Shown here piece by piece: positions 1 through 9,136 of a stretch of 64,000 nucleotides of DNA. Within the stretch, counting starts at the first letter, position 1. Each line of letters starts with the position of its first letter. The translations under genes and the position numbers were made by a program. Source of the stretch: Botrimarina hoheduenensis (GTDB lineage: Bacteria; Planctomycetota; Planctomycetia; Pirellulales; Lacipirellulaceae); contig NZ_SJPH01000004.1 of NCBI RefSeq assembly GCF_007859815.1, forward strand, positions 62,001 through 126,000, written 5' to 3'. The notes below the pieces were generated by a model, which saw only the letters and a program-made list of their open reading frames with translations, did no database searches and was not told the origin of the DNA.

Positions 1-419
1 TTGCGGGGATTGTCGGCGAGATGCTCACCGACCTGTTCGCCTTGCGGCTGCCCCCCTCCAAGGCGCGCGACGCTCTGGCCAACAGCGCTGCCCGTTTCGG
101 CGAAGCCCTCCAGCTGGTGAACATCCTCAAAGACGCCCCCGACGATGCCCGCGACGGTCGCACCTATCTGCCCACCGCTCCGCCCCATACGGAGGTGATC
201 GCCCTGGCACGCGACAACCTGGCTCATGCCGCACGCTACGCGGCCCATCTCGAAGCCGCCGGTGCCGCTGCAGGTATGGTTGCCTTTGTCACCCTGCCCC
301 GCACGCTGGCCGAGGCAACGCTCGACGAACTGGAACGCGGCAACCGCAAGGTGGCCCGCTCGGTTGTCAGCGCGAAACTGGCCGAAGCCCAGGCGATCCG
401 TTCGGGGCAAGCGACATGA
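1..419 (+). CDS. Squalene/phytoene synthase family protein, C-terminal part (cut by left edge)
   Basis: Head-to-head prenyl synthase that would condense two prenyl diphosphates into squalene or a C30/C40 precursor. The reading frame is open from base 3 and has no start, so the gene begins outside the window. The visible part starts with AGIVGEMLTDLF, the usual mid-protein segment of the family, and contains NILKDAPDDARDGRTYLP, the second Asp-rich motif (DxxDD here, usually DxxED) with the GRxYLP signature. About 139 residues are visible. It overlaps the next gene by ATGA, so the two are translationally coupled. The neighbours (aldehyde dehydrogenase, desaturase, acyltransferase, glycosyltransferase) point to a C30 carotenoid route; an HpnD/HpnC- or CrtM/CrtB-type enzyme all fit and the fragment does not decide between them. 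Confidence 0.85.
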   Translation, partial: AGIVGEMLTDLFALRLPPSKARDALANSAARFGEALQLVNILKDAPDDARDGRTYLPTAPPHTEVIALARDNLAHAARYAAHLEAAGAAAGMVAFVTLPRTLAEATLDELERGNRKVARSVVSAKLAEAQAIRSGQAT

Positions 420-1915
420 TGGCGAGCGCTGCGCAAAACGCCGCAACGATCCCCGCGATCGACGCCGCTCGCGCTGCGCAGACGTCTTGGCGTCGGCTTT
501 CGCCACGTCAGCGGATCGACCGACTGCTGGCGGTACGCCGTGCGATCGGGACGGATCCTCAGCGATGGGCCAACGTTTGTACTCCGCCCCAAGACCGCAC
601 CAATGCCGAAAGCTTGGCCGCTGAGGTCGCCCCGCTGGCCGACGCGGTGCAATGGCTCAAGCGGTACGGTGCCGCGACACTCAAGCAGCGTCACGCCGAA
701 GGAAGCCGATTCGGATGGCTGCGGCCGGGTTCCCTGACGCTGGTCGTCGAACGAAAGCCGCTGGGAGTTGTGCTGGTAATTGGTGCGAGCAATTACCCCC
801 TGTTCTTGTTGGCCGTCCCCGCCCTACAGGCTTTAGCGGCGGGCAACGCGGCGCTGCTGAAACCCCCGCCCGGCGGCGCAGCGGCCGCGGCGCTGTTGCA
901 CGAAACCCTTGTGGTGGCCGGGGTCGATCCGCGGCTTTGCCCCGTTCTGGCAAGCACGCGCGAAGCCGCTGAGGAGGCGATCGACGCGGGCGTCGATCAT
1001 GTTGTCGTCACCGGTTCGGCCGAAACCGGACGCGCCGTTGCCCGCAGTGCCGCGGAACGCCTCACTTCCTGCACGCTCGAGTGCTCCGGCAACGACGCCA
1101 TGGTGGTGCTCAACGGTGCCAATCTGGACCGCGTCGCCGTGTGCCTCGCCTGGGGTCTGATGCTCAACAGCGGGGCGACGTGCATCGCCCCACGGCGCGT
1201 TATCCTCGGAGCCGATCAAATTGACGACCTGCTCCGCCGACTCAAGCCCCGACTCCGCGCGCGTCCGGCCCGTAGAATCACGGAGCGTGTCGCGCAGGAC
1301 GTCGTCCGGTTGGTGGGCGAGGCGATCACCGCTGGTGCGACGGTTGAATGGCCCGAGAAGCTCGACCTAACCGTGATAGCCGAGCGTCATACTTGCCCCC
1401 CGATCGTGCTCCGCCACAGCGCGAACTCGCGAGCCCTCGACCCCGTGGATCTGTTTGGCCCCGTTGCGACGCTTACGGTGGCGGAAACCGATGACGAACG
1501 GGTCGCCGCCGCGAACCGCAGCGCCTACGCTCTGGGGGCATCGGTCTTTGGCCCCCCTGGATTCGGCGAAGCCGACGAAAGGGCCCGTGAACTGCTAGCG
1601 GGGTGTGTAACGCTGGAAGACGTGATCGCGCTGACCGCTGATGCTCGCGTCCCTTTCGGCGGCACCGGCAGCAGCGGCTACGGCGTCACCCGCGGACGCG
1701 AGGGGCTGCTCAACCTGACACGGCCGCAAGCGATCGTTCGTCGGCACGGCGACTGGTTGCCCCACCTCGACCCCGAAACCGCCGCCCTGCCCGACCTGAT
1801 CGCGGCGATGATCCAAACGCAACACGCTCCCGGGCTAGCCGCGCGGTGGCGTGCCGTGCGACGATTCCTCCAAGCCGCCAAGCTTCACCAGCAACAGAAG
1901 AAGGAACGCACATGA
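416..1915 (+). CDS. Aldehyde dehydrogenase, probable carotenoid aldehyde oxidase
   Basis: NAD(P)-dependent aldehyde dehydrogenase, 499 residues, normal length. Catalytic Cys256 lies in SGATCIAPRR and the general-base Glu222 in LECSGND. The Rossmann segment includes VIGASNYPLF and VTGSAETGR, and the C-terminal PFGGTGSSGYG motif is present. ATG is chosen because ATGA overlaps the upstream stop. Its stop overlaps the desaturase start in the same way, giving a tight operon. In staphyloxanthin-type pathways such an enzyme oxidises the terminal aldehyde of a C30 carotenoid to the acid before glycosylation; that substrate is inferred from context, since sequence alone shows only the ALDH fold and active site. 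Confidence 0.85.
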   Translation: MMASAAQNAATIPAIDAARAAQTSWRRLSPRQRIDRLLAVRRAIGTDPQRWANVCTPPQDRTNAESLAAEVAPLADAVQWLKRYGAATLKQRHAEGSRFGWLRPGSLTLVVERKPLGVVLVIGASNYPLFLLAVPALQALAAGNAALLKPPPGGAAAAALLHETLVVAGVDPRLCPVLASTREAAEEAIDAGVDHVVVTGSAETGRAVARSAAERLTSCTLECSGNDAMVVLNGANLDRVAVCLAWGLMLNSGATCIAPRRVILGADQIDDLLRRLKPRLRARPARRITERVAQDVVRLVGEAITAGATVEWPEKLDLTVIAERHTCPPIVLRHSANSRALDPVDLFGPVATLTVAETDDERVAAANRSAYALGASVFGPPGFGEADERARELLAGCVTLEDVIALTADARVPFGGTGSSGYGVTRGREGLLNLTRPQAIVRRHGDWLPHLDPETAALPDLIAAMIQTQHAPGLAARWRAVRRFLQAAKLHQQQKKERT

Positions 1916-3471
1916 TTGCCAGCGCAAAGCCCAACGGATCGACACGCGTGGCGGTAGTGGGGGGTGGCCTGGGCGGGCTCGCGGCGGCCTGCACGCTCGC
2001 GGCACGCGGCTACAAGGTTGCGCTATTTGAGCGCAACGCTACGGTCGGCGGCAAGGCGGTTCAGCTCCGCCGCGAGGGTTACCGCTTCGACATGGGGCCC
2101 ACGATCCTCACCCTGCCCAGCGTGCTCCGGCGGATCTTCGCCGAGGCCGGCCACAACCTGGACGACCGGCTCGAGCTAGTCCGGCTGGACCCCCAGTGGC
2201 GGTGCTTCTTTGAAGATCGGTCCGTGCTCGATCTCGTGGCCGACATCCCGGCGATGAAGCAAACCCTGCAGGCCTTCTCGGGCGATCCGGCGGTGGGAGC
2301 GGGCTACGAGAAGTTCCTCGCCACCAGCAAGCGGTTGCACGAAATCTCCGACCGCTTCTTCTTCTGGAAAAGCGTCGGCGGCATCGTCGATACGATGGAT
2401 GTCGGCGGAACGTTTAATGCCAAAGTACTGGGCGATCTGCTGCAACTGCGGATGGGGCAAACCGTTGCCGGGACGGTCCGCTCGCACGTGCCCGACGAAC
2501 GCGTTGCGCAGATGATCGACCACTTTACGCAGTACGTTGGATCAAGCCCCGAGGCCTCTCCCGCGGTGCTGTGCGGCATCGCTCACATGCAAACGGAAGA
2601 GGGAGTGTGGTACCCAATGCAGGGCACCCGCGCCGTGCCCGAGGCCCTAGCCAAGCTCGCCGCCGAGCTCGACATCGAGGTCCACACTGAGACCCCTGTC
2701 CGCCGGATCGTTGTCGAGAACGGGCGTGCGGTCGGTATCGAAACGGAAGCGGGGGAACGCCACGCGGCCGATGCGGTCGTAAGCAACTGTGACAGTGTGC
2801 TCACCCACCGTGAGCTGCTGGGCGAGGGGCCTCGCTCGCCCTTCCTCAAACGTCGCAAGTACGAGCCCGCGTGCTCGGGCGTTGTGCTCTATCTGGGTCT
2901 GAACCGGCGTTACGAGCAGCTCCTGCACCACAACTTTATTTTTTCCGAAGACCCTCACATCGAGTTCGATGCGATTTACAACCGGGGCGTTCCCGCACCG
3001 GATCCAACCGCCTACGTGTGCGCGCCGGCGATCACCGAGCCCGGTGTCGCTCCCGACGGGGGCGAAGCCCTCTACATTCTGGTTCACACGCCCTACCGGC
3101 GTGATGGCCAAGACTGGAGCCAGATGCTGCCGGCGTATCGCGAAACGATCCTCGACAAGCTCGAACGCACGGCGGGCATGGAAAACCTGCGCGACGCGAT
3201 CGTTGTCGAAGCGTCGCTCACGCCGGCCGACATCGAGAGCCGCTACAACGTTCTGCGCGGTGCGATCTACGGGCTGGCGAGCCACGGACGGTTCTTCGGG
3301 GCGTTCAAACCCGCCAACCGCAGCCGCGACGTGAAAGGGCTCTATCTTGCCGGCGGGGCCGCCCACCCCGGCCCGGGCATGCCAATGGTGCTCATGAGCG
3401 GCTGGATCGCGGCCGATTCGCTGGACGCCGACTACGAGCGAGTAGGCGAGCACGCGACCGCTTCGGTCTGA
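1912..3471 (+). CDS. Phytoene desaturase family (CrtI/CrtN-type) FAD oxidoreductase
   Basis: FAD-dependent carotenoid desaturase or oxidase of 519 residues. The N-terminal dinucleotide-binding motif is VAVVGGGLGGLAAA, followed by the Glu of FERN that binds ribose. The C-terminal family signature GLYLAGGAAHPGPGMPMVL is intact. The open frame extends upstream to 1846, but ATG 1912 is preferred: it overlaps the ALDH stop (ATGA), lies after a GAAGGAA Shine-Dalgarno-like stretch and places the FAD motif at the usual distance from the N-terminus. In this operon it probably dehydrogenates or oxidises a C30 backbone such as squalene or diapophytoene. CrtN (desaturase) and CrtP (terminal oxidase) belong to the same family and cannot be separated by eye. 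Confidence 0.9.
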   Translation: MIASAKPNGSTRVAVVGGGLGGLAAACTLAARGYKVALFERNATVGGKAVQLRREGYRFDMGPTILTLPSVLRRIFAEAGHNLDDRLELVRLDPQWRCFFEDRSVLDLVADIPAMKQTLQAFSGDPAVGAGYEKFLATSKRLHEISDRFFFWKSVGGIVDTMDVGGTFNAKVLGDLLQLRMGQTVAGTVRSHVPDERVAQMIDHFTQYVGSSPEASPAVLCGIAHMQTEEGVWYPMQGTRAVPEALAKLAAELDIEVHTETPVRRIVVENGRAVGIETEAGERHAADAVVSNCDSVLTHRELLGEGPRSPFLKRRKYEPACSGVVLYLGLNRRYEQLLHHNFIFSEDPHIEFDAIYNRGVPAPDPTAYVCAPAITEPGVAPDGGEALYILVHTPYRRDGQDWSQMLPAYRETILDKLERTAGMENLRDAIVVEASLTPADIESRYNVLRGAIYGLASHGRFFGAFKPANRSRDVKGLYLAGGAAHPGPGMPMVLMSGWIAADSLDADYERVGEHATASV

Positions 3472-3590
3472 CCTGCCACGCTGTGGTGTCTCGCGGCAAA
3501 CGAGGCCGCCTCGCTGCAACCCCGCCGTGCGGCTATCGTTGACACACTCCTGCAAGCCGGTGGCAATGATTCTCGACTCTTTCGTGCGGC

Positions 3591-4466
3591 ATGGCGAAGA
3601 CTACGAAATCGATCGACGCCACGCCGCGAGTCTCGCCATGGTTGCTCGGCTGGTTCCGCTGGTACCTGCGGGGCTACCTGCCCCGGGGTCTGCACTCGCT
3701 GTGCGTGGCGACCGATTCGCCGCTCGAAGTCGCCGACGAAACTCCGCTCATTGTTTTTCTCAACCACGCTTCGTGGTGGGATCCGGTGGTGTCGATCCAT
3801 CTGTCGGCGGTTGAATCCCCTGGCCGTACGATCTACGCCCCCTTCGACGAGGCGGCGCTCGAACGGTACCCGATCTTCGAACGACTGGGGTTCTTTGGTG
3901 TGGATCAGACCTCGCGTCGCGGAGCAGCGCAGTTCCTCAGGACCACGCGGGCCGTGCTGGGAGTCCATGGGGCCAGCGTGTGGATGACCCCCGAAGGACG
4001 GTTCGTTGATCCGCGTGACGACACGGCCCCGTTCGAGCCCGGTTTGGCGCATCTGGCGCATCACCTGGCAACCAGCCATGACCAAGCGCTGCGGCAAACG
4101 GTCCTTCGGCCGCTGGCGATCGAGTACCCGTTGTGGGAAGAGCGCCTTCCCGAATGCCTGTGCCGCTGGGGAAAAGAGATCCGCGTGGCAGACCACGCCG
4201 GGCTCTCGAAAGCGGAGTGGAACACGCTCTTAGAAGAGCAACTGCGCTCGACACAACGGCGTTTGGCCGAGATCTCGCTCGCCCGCGATCCGGCGGCCTT
4301 CCGGGTGCTGTTGGGCGGTAGCGAGGGGGTCGGGGGGCTGTACGAGCGCTTCCGGCGCACGCTGGCCTGGCTCCGTGGTCAGCCTTATCGTGCAGCGCAT
4401 GGCGAAAAGCTACGAAAGCCTCAAGTGCCCGCGGACCCTGAGGAAGAACGCTCGCTCGGTGCCTAA
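3591..4466 (+). CDS. PlsC-type acyltransferase of the carotenoid operon
   Basis: Membrane-associated acyltransferase of 291 residues. The catalytic H(x)4D box is NHASWWD near residue 60 and the substrate-binding motif is MTPEGRF near residue 140. Located 120 bp after the desaturase and immediately before a glycosyltransferase, it is a good candidate for the last step of a staphyloxanthin-like pathway, acylation of the sugar on a carotenoid glycoside (CrtO role). A housekeeping lysophospholipid acyltransferase is the alternative. ATG 3591 gives a compact N-terminus ending in a hydrophobic WLLGWFRWYLRGYL stretch. Confidence 0.75.
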   Translation: MAKTTKSIDATPRVSPWLLGWFRWYLRGYLPRGLHSLCVATDSPLEVADETPLIVFLNHASWWDPVVSIHLSAVESPGRTIYAPFDEAALERYPIFERLGFFGVDQTSRRGAAQFLRTTRAVLGVHGASVWMTPEGRFVDPRDDTAPFEPGLAHLAHHLATSHDQALRQTVLRPLAIEYPLWEERLPECLCRWGKEIRVADHAGLSKAEWNTLLEEQLRSTQRRLAEISLARDPAAFRVLLGGSEGVGGLYERFRRTLAWLRGQPYRAAHGEKLRKPQVPADPEEERSLGA

Positions 4467-4469
4467 CCG

Positions 4470-5630
4470 GTGCTTCACCGTACGTCACGCTCCCGGTCTA
4501 AAACTCGCCCGCTGATGCTCATCTTACTCGCCCTGTTTTGCTTGTTCTTTGCGGCAGCGCCGGCGTGGTTCTACTTCCGCAACGTCGGGGTTTTTCGCGT
4601 GGCTCCTGCGCCGGAGAGCGCCCCGGCTGGTATGGCGATCTCGGTGCTGATCCCCGCCCGAAACGAAGCCGCGAATATCGAGGAGGCCATCGCTTCGGTC
4701 CTCAGGGCCGCCGAGGGCCCCACGCCCGTTCAGGTCGAGGTGCTCGCCCTGGACGACGCCTCTGAAGACGACACCGCAGAACGCGTGCAACGCCTTAGCG
4801 CAGCCGATCCGCGCGTACGGCTCATCACGGGGGAAAAACTCCCTGCCGGATGGAACGGCAAGCAGCACGCCTGCCAGCAGCTGGCCGATGCGGCGACGCA
4901 CGACACGCTGCTGTGGATGGATGCCGATGTCCGTCTCGAACCCGGCGCGCTGCCCCGACTGGTTGCGCAGCAAGCGCTGTGTGGCGCTGATTTGGTGAGC
5001 GGCTTCCCCCGCCAGATTACCGGCACACCGCTCGAGAAGCTGATGCTGCCGCTGATCCAGTTCGTGCTGCTCAGCTTCCTCTCCTTGCGTGCCATGCGCA
5101 GCGACGGGCGGCCGGGATTCGCAGCGGGCTGCGGGCAACTCTTCTTCACGCAGCGGACGGCGTACCGTGCGGCGGGGGGGCACGCAGCGATCCGCGCTTC
5201 GCGGCACGACGGACTCACTCTTCCACGGGCCTACCGCACCGCGGGGCTAACCACCGACGTGTTCGACGCAACCGATCTGGCTCGCTGCCGGATGTACGCC
5301 GGTGCGGGGGCCGTGTGGCGCGGCCTTGCCAAGAACGCCACGGAGGGGGTCGCAACTCCCGCGCTGATCGGCCCGGTATCCTTGGTATTAGCACTGGGGC
5401 AAGTTGCGTGGGCCCCGTTGCTGTTGGTCGGAGGATTAACCAGCGTATTGGCCGGCTTGGCGGGCGTCTGCGTGCTGGCTCCGCGGTTAGACGCGGCGGT
5501 GCGGTTTCGCCAGCCCTTGCTGACCTGGATCCTCCATCCGCTTGCCGTAACCCTGTTTCTGATCATCCAGTGGGAAGCCTTGCTACGCAAAGCCCTGGGG
5601 CGTCCTGTCCGGTGGCGCGGGCGGGTTTGA
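4470..5630 (+). CDS. Family 2 glycosyltransferase, CrtQ/HpnB-like, membrane-anchored
   Basis: GT-A fold glycosyltransferase, 386 residues from GTG 4470 or 371 from ATG 4515. The ATG start would place a clean transmembrane helix (LILLALFCLFFAAAPAWF) at the very N-terminus and is equally plausible; neither has a clear Shine-Dalgarno. Motifs are SVLIPARNEAANIEEAI, the DDASEDDT nucleotide-binding Asp pair, GWNGKQHACQQL and the metal-binding MDADVR. Two or three C-terminal hydrophobic helices follow. CrtQ of staphyloxanthin synthesis and the hopanoid-associated HpnB have this layout. The start is three bases after the acyltransferase stop. The context favours glycosylation of a C30 carotenoid acid. 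Confidence 0.8.
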   Translation: MLHRTSRSRSKTRPLMLILLALFCLFFAAAPAWFYFRNVGVFRVAPAPESAPAGMAISVLIPARNEAANIEEAIASVLRAAEGPTPVQVEVLALDDASEDDTAERVQRLSAADPRVRLITGEKLPAGWNGKQHACQQLADAATHDTLLWMDADVRLEPGALPRLVAQQALCGADLVSGFPRQITGTPLEKLMLPLIQFVLLSFLSLRAMRSDGRPGFAAGCGQLFFTQRTAYRAAGGHAAIRASRHDGLTLPRAYRTAGLTTDVFDATDLARCRMYAGAGAVWRGLAKNATEGVATPALIGPVSLVLALGQVAWAPLLLVGGLTSVLAGLAGVCVLAPRLDAAVRFRQPLLTWILHPLAVTLFLIIQWEALLRKALGRPVRWRGRV

Positions 5631-5652
5631 GCGAGCGTGTCAGGCTCGCGGC

Positions 5653-6822
5653 TCACGCCGTTTCCCAGCGCATCGCCAGAACCCGCGCTGCTATCAGCAG
5701 CAGCGCTGCCGACCCCACCATCACCGCCACCTCGGGCCACAGCTCGGCGGTTGGCAGATCGCGCCAGAAGAGCTTCGTGTAACCATCAATCGCCCAGGCG
5801 TTGAAGGTTGCGCGGCCGAGTTGTTGCATCGTGTCGCTCATGATGTAGCGCGGCACCATGCTTCCGCCGAGGGCCGACATCGTCAGCACCAGCACGACCG
5901 AGACGGCGTTCAACTGGGCCCGGGTCCGGCACGCCGCCGCCAAGGCGAGCGCGAGCGCTGCCGCAGCACCAGCGGTAACCAGCGTCAGCAGCAGAAAGCC
6001 GTCCCAGCGTCGCGCAACATCGAGGCCGAACGCCAGTTGGGCCCAAGTGAACATCACCACCACCTGGCACACGCCCACCAGTCCTAGCTGTAGCCATTTG
6101 CCCAACAGCACGTGCGTCATGCCCACCCGCGAAGCGAGCAACCGTTCGAGCGTTTGATTCTCTTCCTCTTCCAGCAGCGATCCGGCCGCGCCGGTCGCGC
6201 TAAACAGCAAGAACATGACCGCAATACCTGCCGCGTACATGGAAACAGCGGGATTCGTTTTGCCCCCGGTGAAGAGGTCGATCACCTCGACGCTCGCGTT
6301 GGCCTGTTTCGCGGGGGCTGCAGGCGGTGCGGGCAGGTCGGCCCGCGGCGTACCGGCGAGCGCTTTGCCGAGCGTCTCTTGCACCAGGGCTTTCATCACT
6401 TTCGGACCGATCTGATCCGAAGAATCGGCGAGCAAAAACAGCTTGGTGGGCTCGGCGGTGCGGAGCGAATCGCCCCAGCCCTCGGGCACAACAATCGCGA
6501 CGGTCGCTTGCCCACGCACAACCGCATCGCGTGTCGCATCGAGGGCGTTGATCCCGTCGTCCCGAATATCTTCCACCACGCCGATCGCTTCTGAGTCGGT
6601 AAGTCGCTGCACAAAGTCCTGTGAAAGCGGTGTGCGATCCAGATCCGTGAGCACCGTCTTAATTTTCGCGGTTCTGCCAGAACCAACCCCGCCCGTAAAA
6701 ATCATCGCGAAGATCGTGAAGAACGCGACCGGGACGACAAACGTGAGCAGCAGCTCCAGCTTGCCGTGCCACAGGCGGCGCAAGCCAACCAGGGCGACTT
6801 CGATAATGAGGCGCAGATTCAC
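5653..6822 (-). CDS. ABC-2 type transporter permease
   Basis: Inner-membrane permease of 389 residues with the ABC2_membrane_3 layout: one N-terminal helix (LLLTFVVPVAFFTIFAMIF), a large extracytoplasmic domain of about 170 residues, then five helices starting at MYAAGIAVMFLLFSATGAAG. The cytosolic coupling segment EEEENQTLERLLAS matches the family. The open frame extends upstream, but GTG 6822 is chosen because it begins right before the first helix and lies 34 bp after the ATPase stop. It forms an exporter with the ATPase encoded upstream. The substrate is unknown; multidrug, lipid or polysaccharide efflux are all possible. It converges on the carotenoid operon with a 22-bp gap. Confidence 0.85.
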   Translation of the reverse strand: MNLRLIIEVALVGLRRLWHGKLELLLTFVVPVAFFTIFAMIFTGGVGSGRTAKIKTVLTDLDRTPLSQDFVQRLTDSEAIGVVEDIRDDGINALDATRDAVVRGQATVAIVVPEGWGDSLRTAEPTKLFLLADSSDQIGPKVMKALVQETLGKALAGTPRADLPAPPAAPAKQANASVEVIDLFTGGKTNPAVSMYAAGIAVMFLLFSATGAAGSLLEEEENQTLERLLASRVGMTHVLLGKWLQLGLVGVCQVVVMFTWAQLAFGLDVARRWDGFLLLTLVTAGAAAALALALAAACRTRAQLNAVSVVLVLTMSALGGSMVPRYIMSDTMQQLGRATFNAWAIDGYTKLFWRDLPTAELWPEVAVMVGSAALLLIAARVLAMRWETA

Positions 6823-6856
6823 GGAGGGGGGCGTTCTTAATACCAGGGGGGAGCGA

Positions 6857-7933
6857 TCACTCGCGCAGCTCGCGACCAGTAAGGTGCAGAAAGACCGCTT
6901 GCAGCGTTGGTGCGGTGACCTCCACGTCACGAACTTCGCCGCCCGCGTTAGAGATCTTCTCCAACAACCGCGGCAGCTCCAGAGCCACGCTGCGGACACT
7001 CGTGCGCAGGGTCAACGGATCGTGTCCGCTATCGCGGCGGGACATCGTTAGTTCGCTCTGAGGAGACGTCGAGGACGTCGGCCCGTAGCCGTTGTTTCCG
7101 TCGCCGTTGAGTACGCTGCCGTTGGGTCCGCTGCCGTTCAAAGCTTGGCCCAGCGTAGCGCGGGCCAAGGCGGGCGTGTTGCTGCCTAGCGCAACGCTCT
7201 TGAGCACCTCCGGCGCTAGCGGTCGGGCAAGTCGGATCGTGGCCTGTCGATCGGAACCCACCGTCTCACGGATCAGCTCGCCAACCGTCCCCTCCGCGAT
7301 CACGCGCCCGTGGTCGATGATCAGCACACGCTCGCAACGCGTCTCGGCTTCTTCCAAGTGATGGGTCGTTAGCAAGATCGTCGTGCCCGCTTGGCGGAGC
7401 GTGTCGATCATCGCGAAGATTCGCTCGCGGCTCTGGGGGTCAACGCCCACGGTGGGCTCGTCCAGCAGCAGCACGGCGGGCTCGTGCAGCACGCCGCAGG
7501 CGATGTTGACCCGCCGCTTCATGCCGCCCGAGAACGTCTTTGGGAGTGCCTCGACGCGATCCTTCAGGCCGGTCCATTCGAGCGCCCACTCGATTCGTTC
7601 ACGCAGCAACGCTCCGCGCAGGCCGTGAAACACGCCAAAGGCGTGCAGATTCTCGCGTACCGACAGGTCCGGATAGATGCCCAAATCTTGCGGCACGAAC
7701 CCCAACCGCTCGCGTCCGCCGCGGGCGGGGAGCGGCTGGCCGAAGAGTTCGATGCTGCCCGCGTCGGGTCGACAGCGGCCGATCAGGCAGCGGATCAACG
7801 TGGTCTTGCCGGCACCGTTGGGTCCCAAGAGACCGACAAGTTGCCCCTGCTGGGCCTGAAACGAAACGCCGTCTAGCGCACGCCGCTCGCCAAAAGCTTT
7901 GACGAGGTCGGCGACAGCGAGCGCAAGGGGCAT
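6857..7933 (-). CDS. ABC transporter ATP-binding protein with Asn/Gly-rich linker
   Basis: ATPase of an ABC-2 exporter, 358 residues. Walker A is GPNGAGKTT, the signature SGGMKRR, Walker B VLLLDEP and the H-loop [11 protein letters not shown]. After the nucleotide-binding domain (about 1-215) there is a C-terminal domain interrupted near residues 260-290 by a low-complexity segment with repeated [17 protein letters not shown] units, followed by a Ser/Thr/Pro stretch. The tail after the linker ([20 protein letters not shown]) is the usual end of this family, so the linker is an insertion rather than a frameshift. It is the first gene of a two-gene operon with the permease. Confidence 0.9.
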   Translation of the reverse strand: MPLALAVADLVKAFGERRALDGVSFQAQQGQLVGLLGPNGAGKTTLIRCLIGRCRPDAGSIELFGQPLPARGGRERLGFVPQDLGIYPDLSVRENLHAFGVFHGLRGALLRERIEWALEWTGLKDRVEALPKTFSGGMKRRVNIACGVLHEPAVLLLDEPTVGVDPQSRERIFAMIDTLRQAGTTILLTTHHLEEAETRCERVLIIDHGRVIAEGTVGELIRETVGSDRQATIRLARPLAPEVLKSVALGSNTPALARATLGQALNGSGPNGSVLNGDGNNGYGPTSSTSPQSELTMSRRDSGHDPLTLRTSVRSVALELPRLLEKISNAGGEVRDVEVTAPTLQAVFLHLTGRELRE

Positions 7934-8359
7934 CGAGGCGATCGTGAGGGCCTGGCGGGCGCGGGATGGATCTCAAGCCCTTGGGGCCTGACCGGTTCAT
8001 CGTAGGGGCTTACGCTGAATCACGCACGACGGAACTGCCAGAGACCCGCCGGCTTAACTCCCCCCAGACCCCCAAACCACCCTGCACGCCGTGGATCGCA
8101 CCCTCTTCGGGCGGCTCATGCGCCCAACTCGGGGAGCGACCGATCCACGTGGCGGCAGCAACACTGGTCACGAACCCGACACGGATCCTTTACCCGCCGA
8201 GACTTCTGCTAGCCGGATCGTGCCCAGAAGACCGTGCCGGTCGGCTAGAAGTCTCCGGGGATTGCTTGATCGCGGCGTTGATCTGGGCGAGACTTTAACC
8301 AGTGACGCCAGTCTGAAGCCTCCGGCAAGCACGCCGAACTCCTCCTCCGGGATCACGCC
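7934..8359. other. 426-bp divergent intergenic region
   Basis: Separates the minus-strand ABC operon from the plus-strand ECF sigma gene. No gene is supported. The main visible structure is a long imperfect inverted repeat at 8199-8255, listed separately. The segment must hold the promoters of both divergent units, but no convincing -35/-10 pair was seen. Confidence 0.6.
8199..8255 (+). promoter_or_regulatory. Long imperfect hairpin upstream of the ECF sigma gene
   Basis: Left arm GAGACTTCTGCTAGCCGG (8199-8216) pairs with right arm CCGGTCGGCTAGAAGTCTC (8237-8255) through GAGACTTCT/AGAAGTCTC and TAGCC/GGCTA, with small bulges. It lies about 105 bp before the sigma factor start, so it would fold in that gene's leader RNA. 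No T-run follows, so it is not a standard terminator. Confidence 0.5.
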
Positions 8360-9058
8360 ATGGCCTCACAGCGCCCTTCGCTGACAGCCGACTCGAAGGC
8401 CGGCCTCAACCCGCTTGATATCGCAACGGTGGAGACGAGCGGCCGCGGATCGGTCACGCACTGGATCGCCCAGCTACGCACGGGCGGCACGGCGGCCGAA
8501 GCGCACGCCCAGCAAGAATTGTGGGATCGGTACTTCCGCCGGATTGTCGGGCTGGCTCGGACCAAGCTGGGCACGTTCCCACGGGGACCGGTCGATGAAG
8601 AGGACGTGGCCATCAGCGCCATGCAGAGCTTGTTTCACGGGTTCGCACGCGATCGCTTCCCGAGCCTTGAGGACCGTAACAATCTGTGGTCGCTGCTGGC
8701 GAAAATGACCGCCCGCAAAGCGATCAACCAGCGCAACAAAGAGGGAGCCCTCAAGCGCGGCGGCGGGGCCACGCCGATCCCGATCGGCGTGGCGAGCGAT
8801 AGCCGATCCACCACCGATCCGCCCGATGACGACTTGGGCCCCGAGTTCATCGTCGCGATGCGCGAGGAGCTGAGCCGCCTCATGCAGCTGCTGCCCGAGG
8901 AGCGTCTGCGCGAGATCGCCGGGCTGAAGCTCGAAGGCTACACGAGCGGCGAGATTGCCGAAAAGCTGGGCGTTGTCGAGCGCACCGTCGAACGCAAGCT
9001 GAGCCTGATCCGCGCCCACTGGCGGCCCGATCGGGTTCCGCTGGAAGCAGAAGACTGA
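8360..9058 (+). CDS. ECF sigma factor, planctomycete type
   Basis: RNA polymerase sigma factor of the extracytoplasmic-function class, 232 residues. Region 2 contains ELWDRYFRRIVGLARTKLG, the form typical of Planctomycetes and related phyla, and region 4 has the helix-turn-helix YTSGEIAEKLGVVERTVERKLSLIR near the C-terminus. The extended N-terminus and the spacer between regions 2 and 4 (KRGGGATPIPIG) fit the PF07638 group. No anti-sigma factor is adjacent. In this phylum these sigma factors are often associated with Ser/Thr kinases, and one lies 3.4 kb away at 12409-14484, but a link is only a guess. The target promoters are unknown. Confidence 0.92.
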   Translation: MASQRPSLTADSKAGLNPLDIATVETSGRGSVTHWIAQLRTGGTAAEAHAQQELWDRYFRRIVGLARTKLGTFPRGPVDEEDVAISAMQSLFHGFARDRFPSLEDRNNLWSLLAKMTARKAINQRNKEGALKRGGGATPIPIGVASDSRSTTDPPDDDLGPEFIVAMREELSRLMQLLPEERLREIAGLKLEGYTSGEIAEKLGVVERTVERKLSLIRAHWRPDRVPLEAED

Positions 9059-9136
9059 GCGCTACGCCAACCGATTTTCAGAGAAAACGGCCCCAAGCCG
9101 CGCCCTGCATGTCGGGCTGCGGTCCGCTTTACGGAT

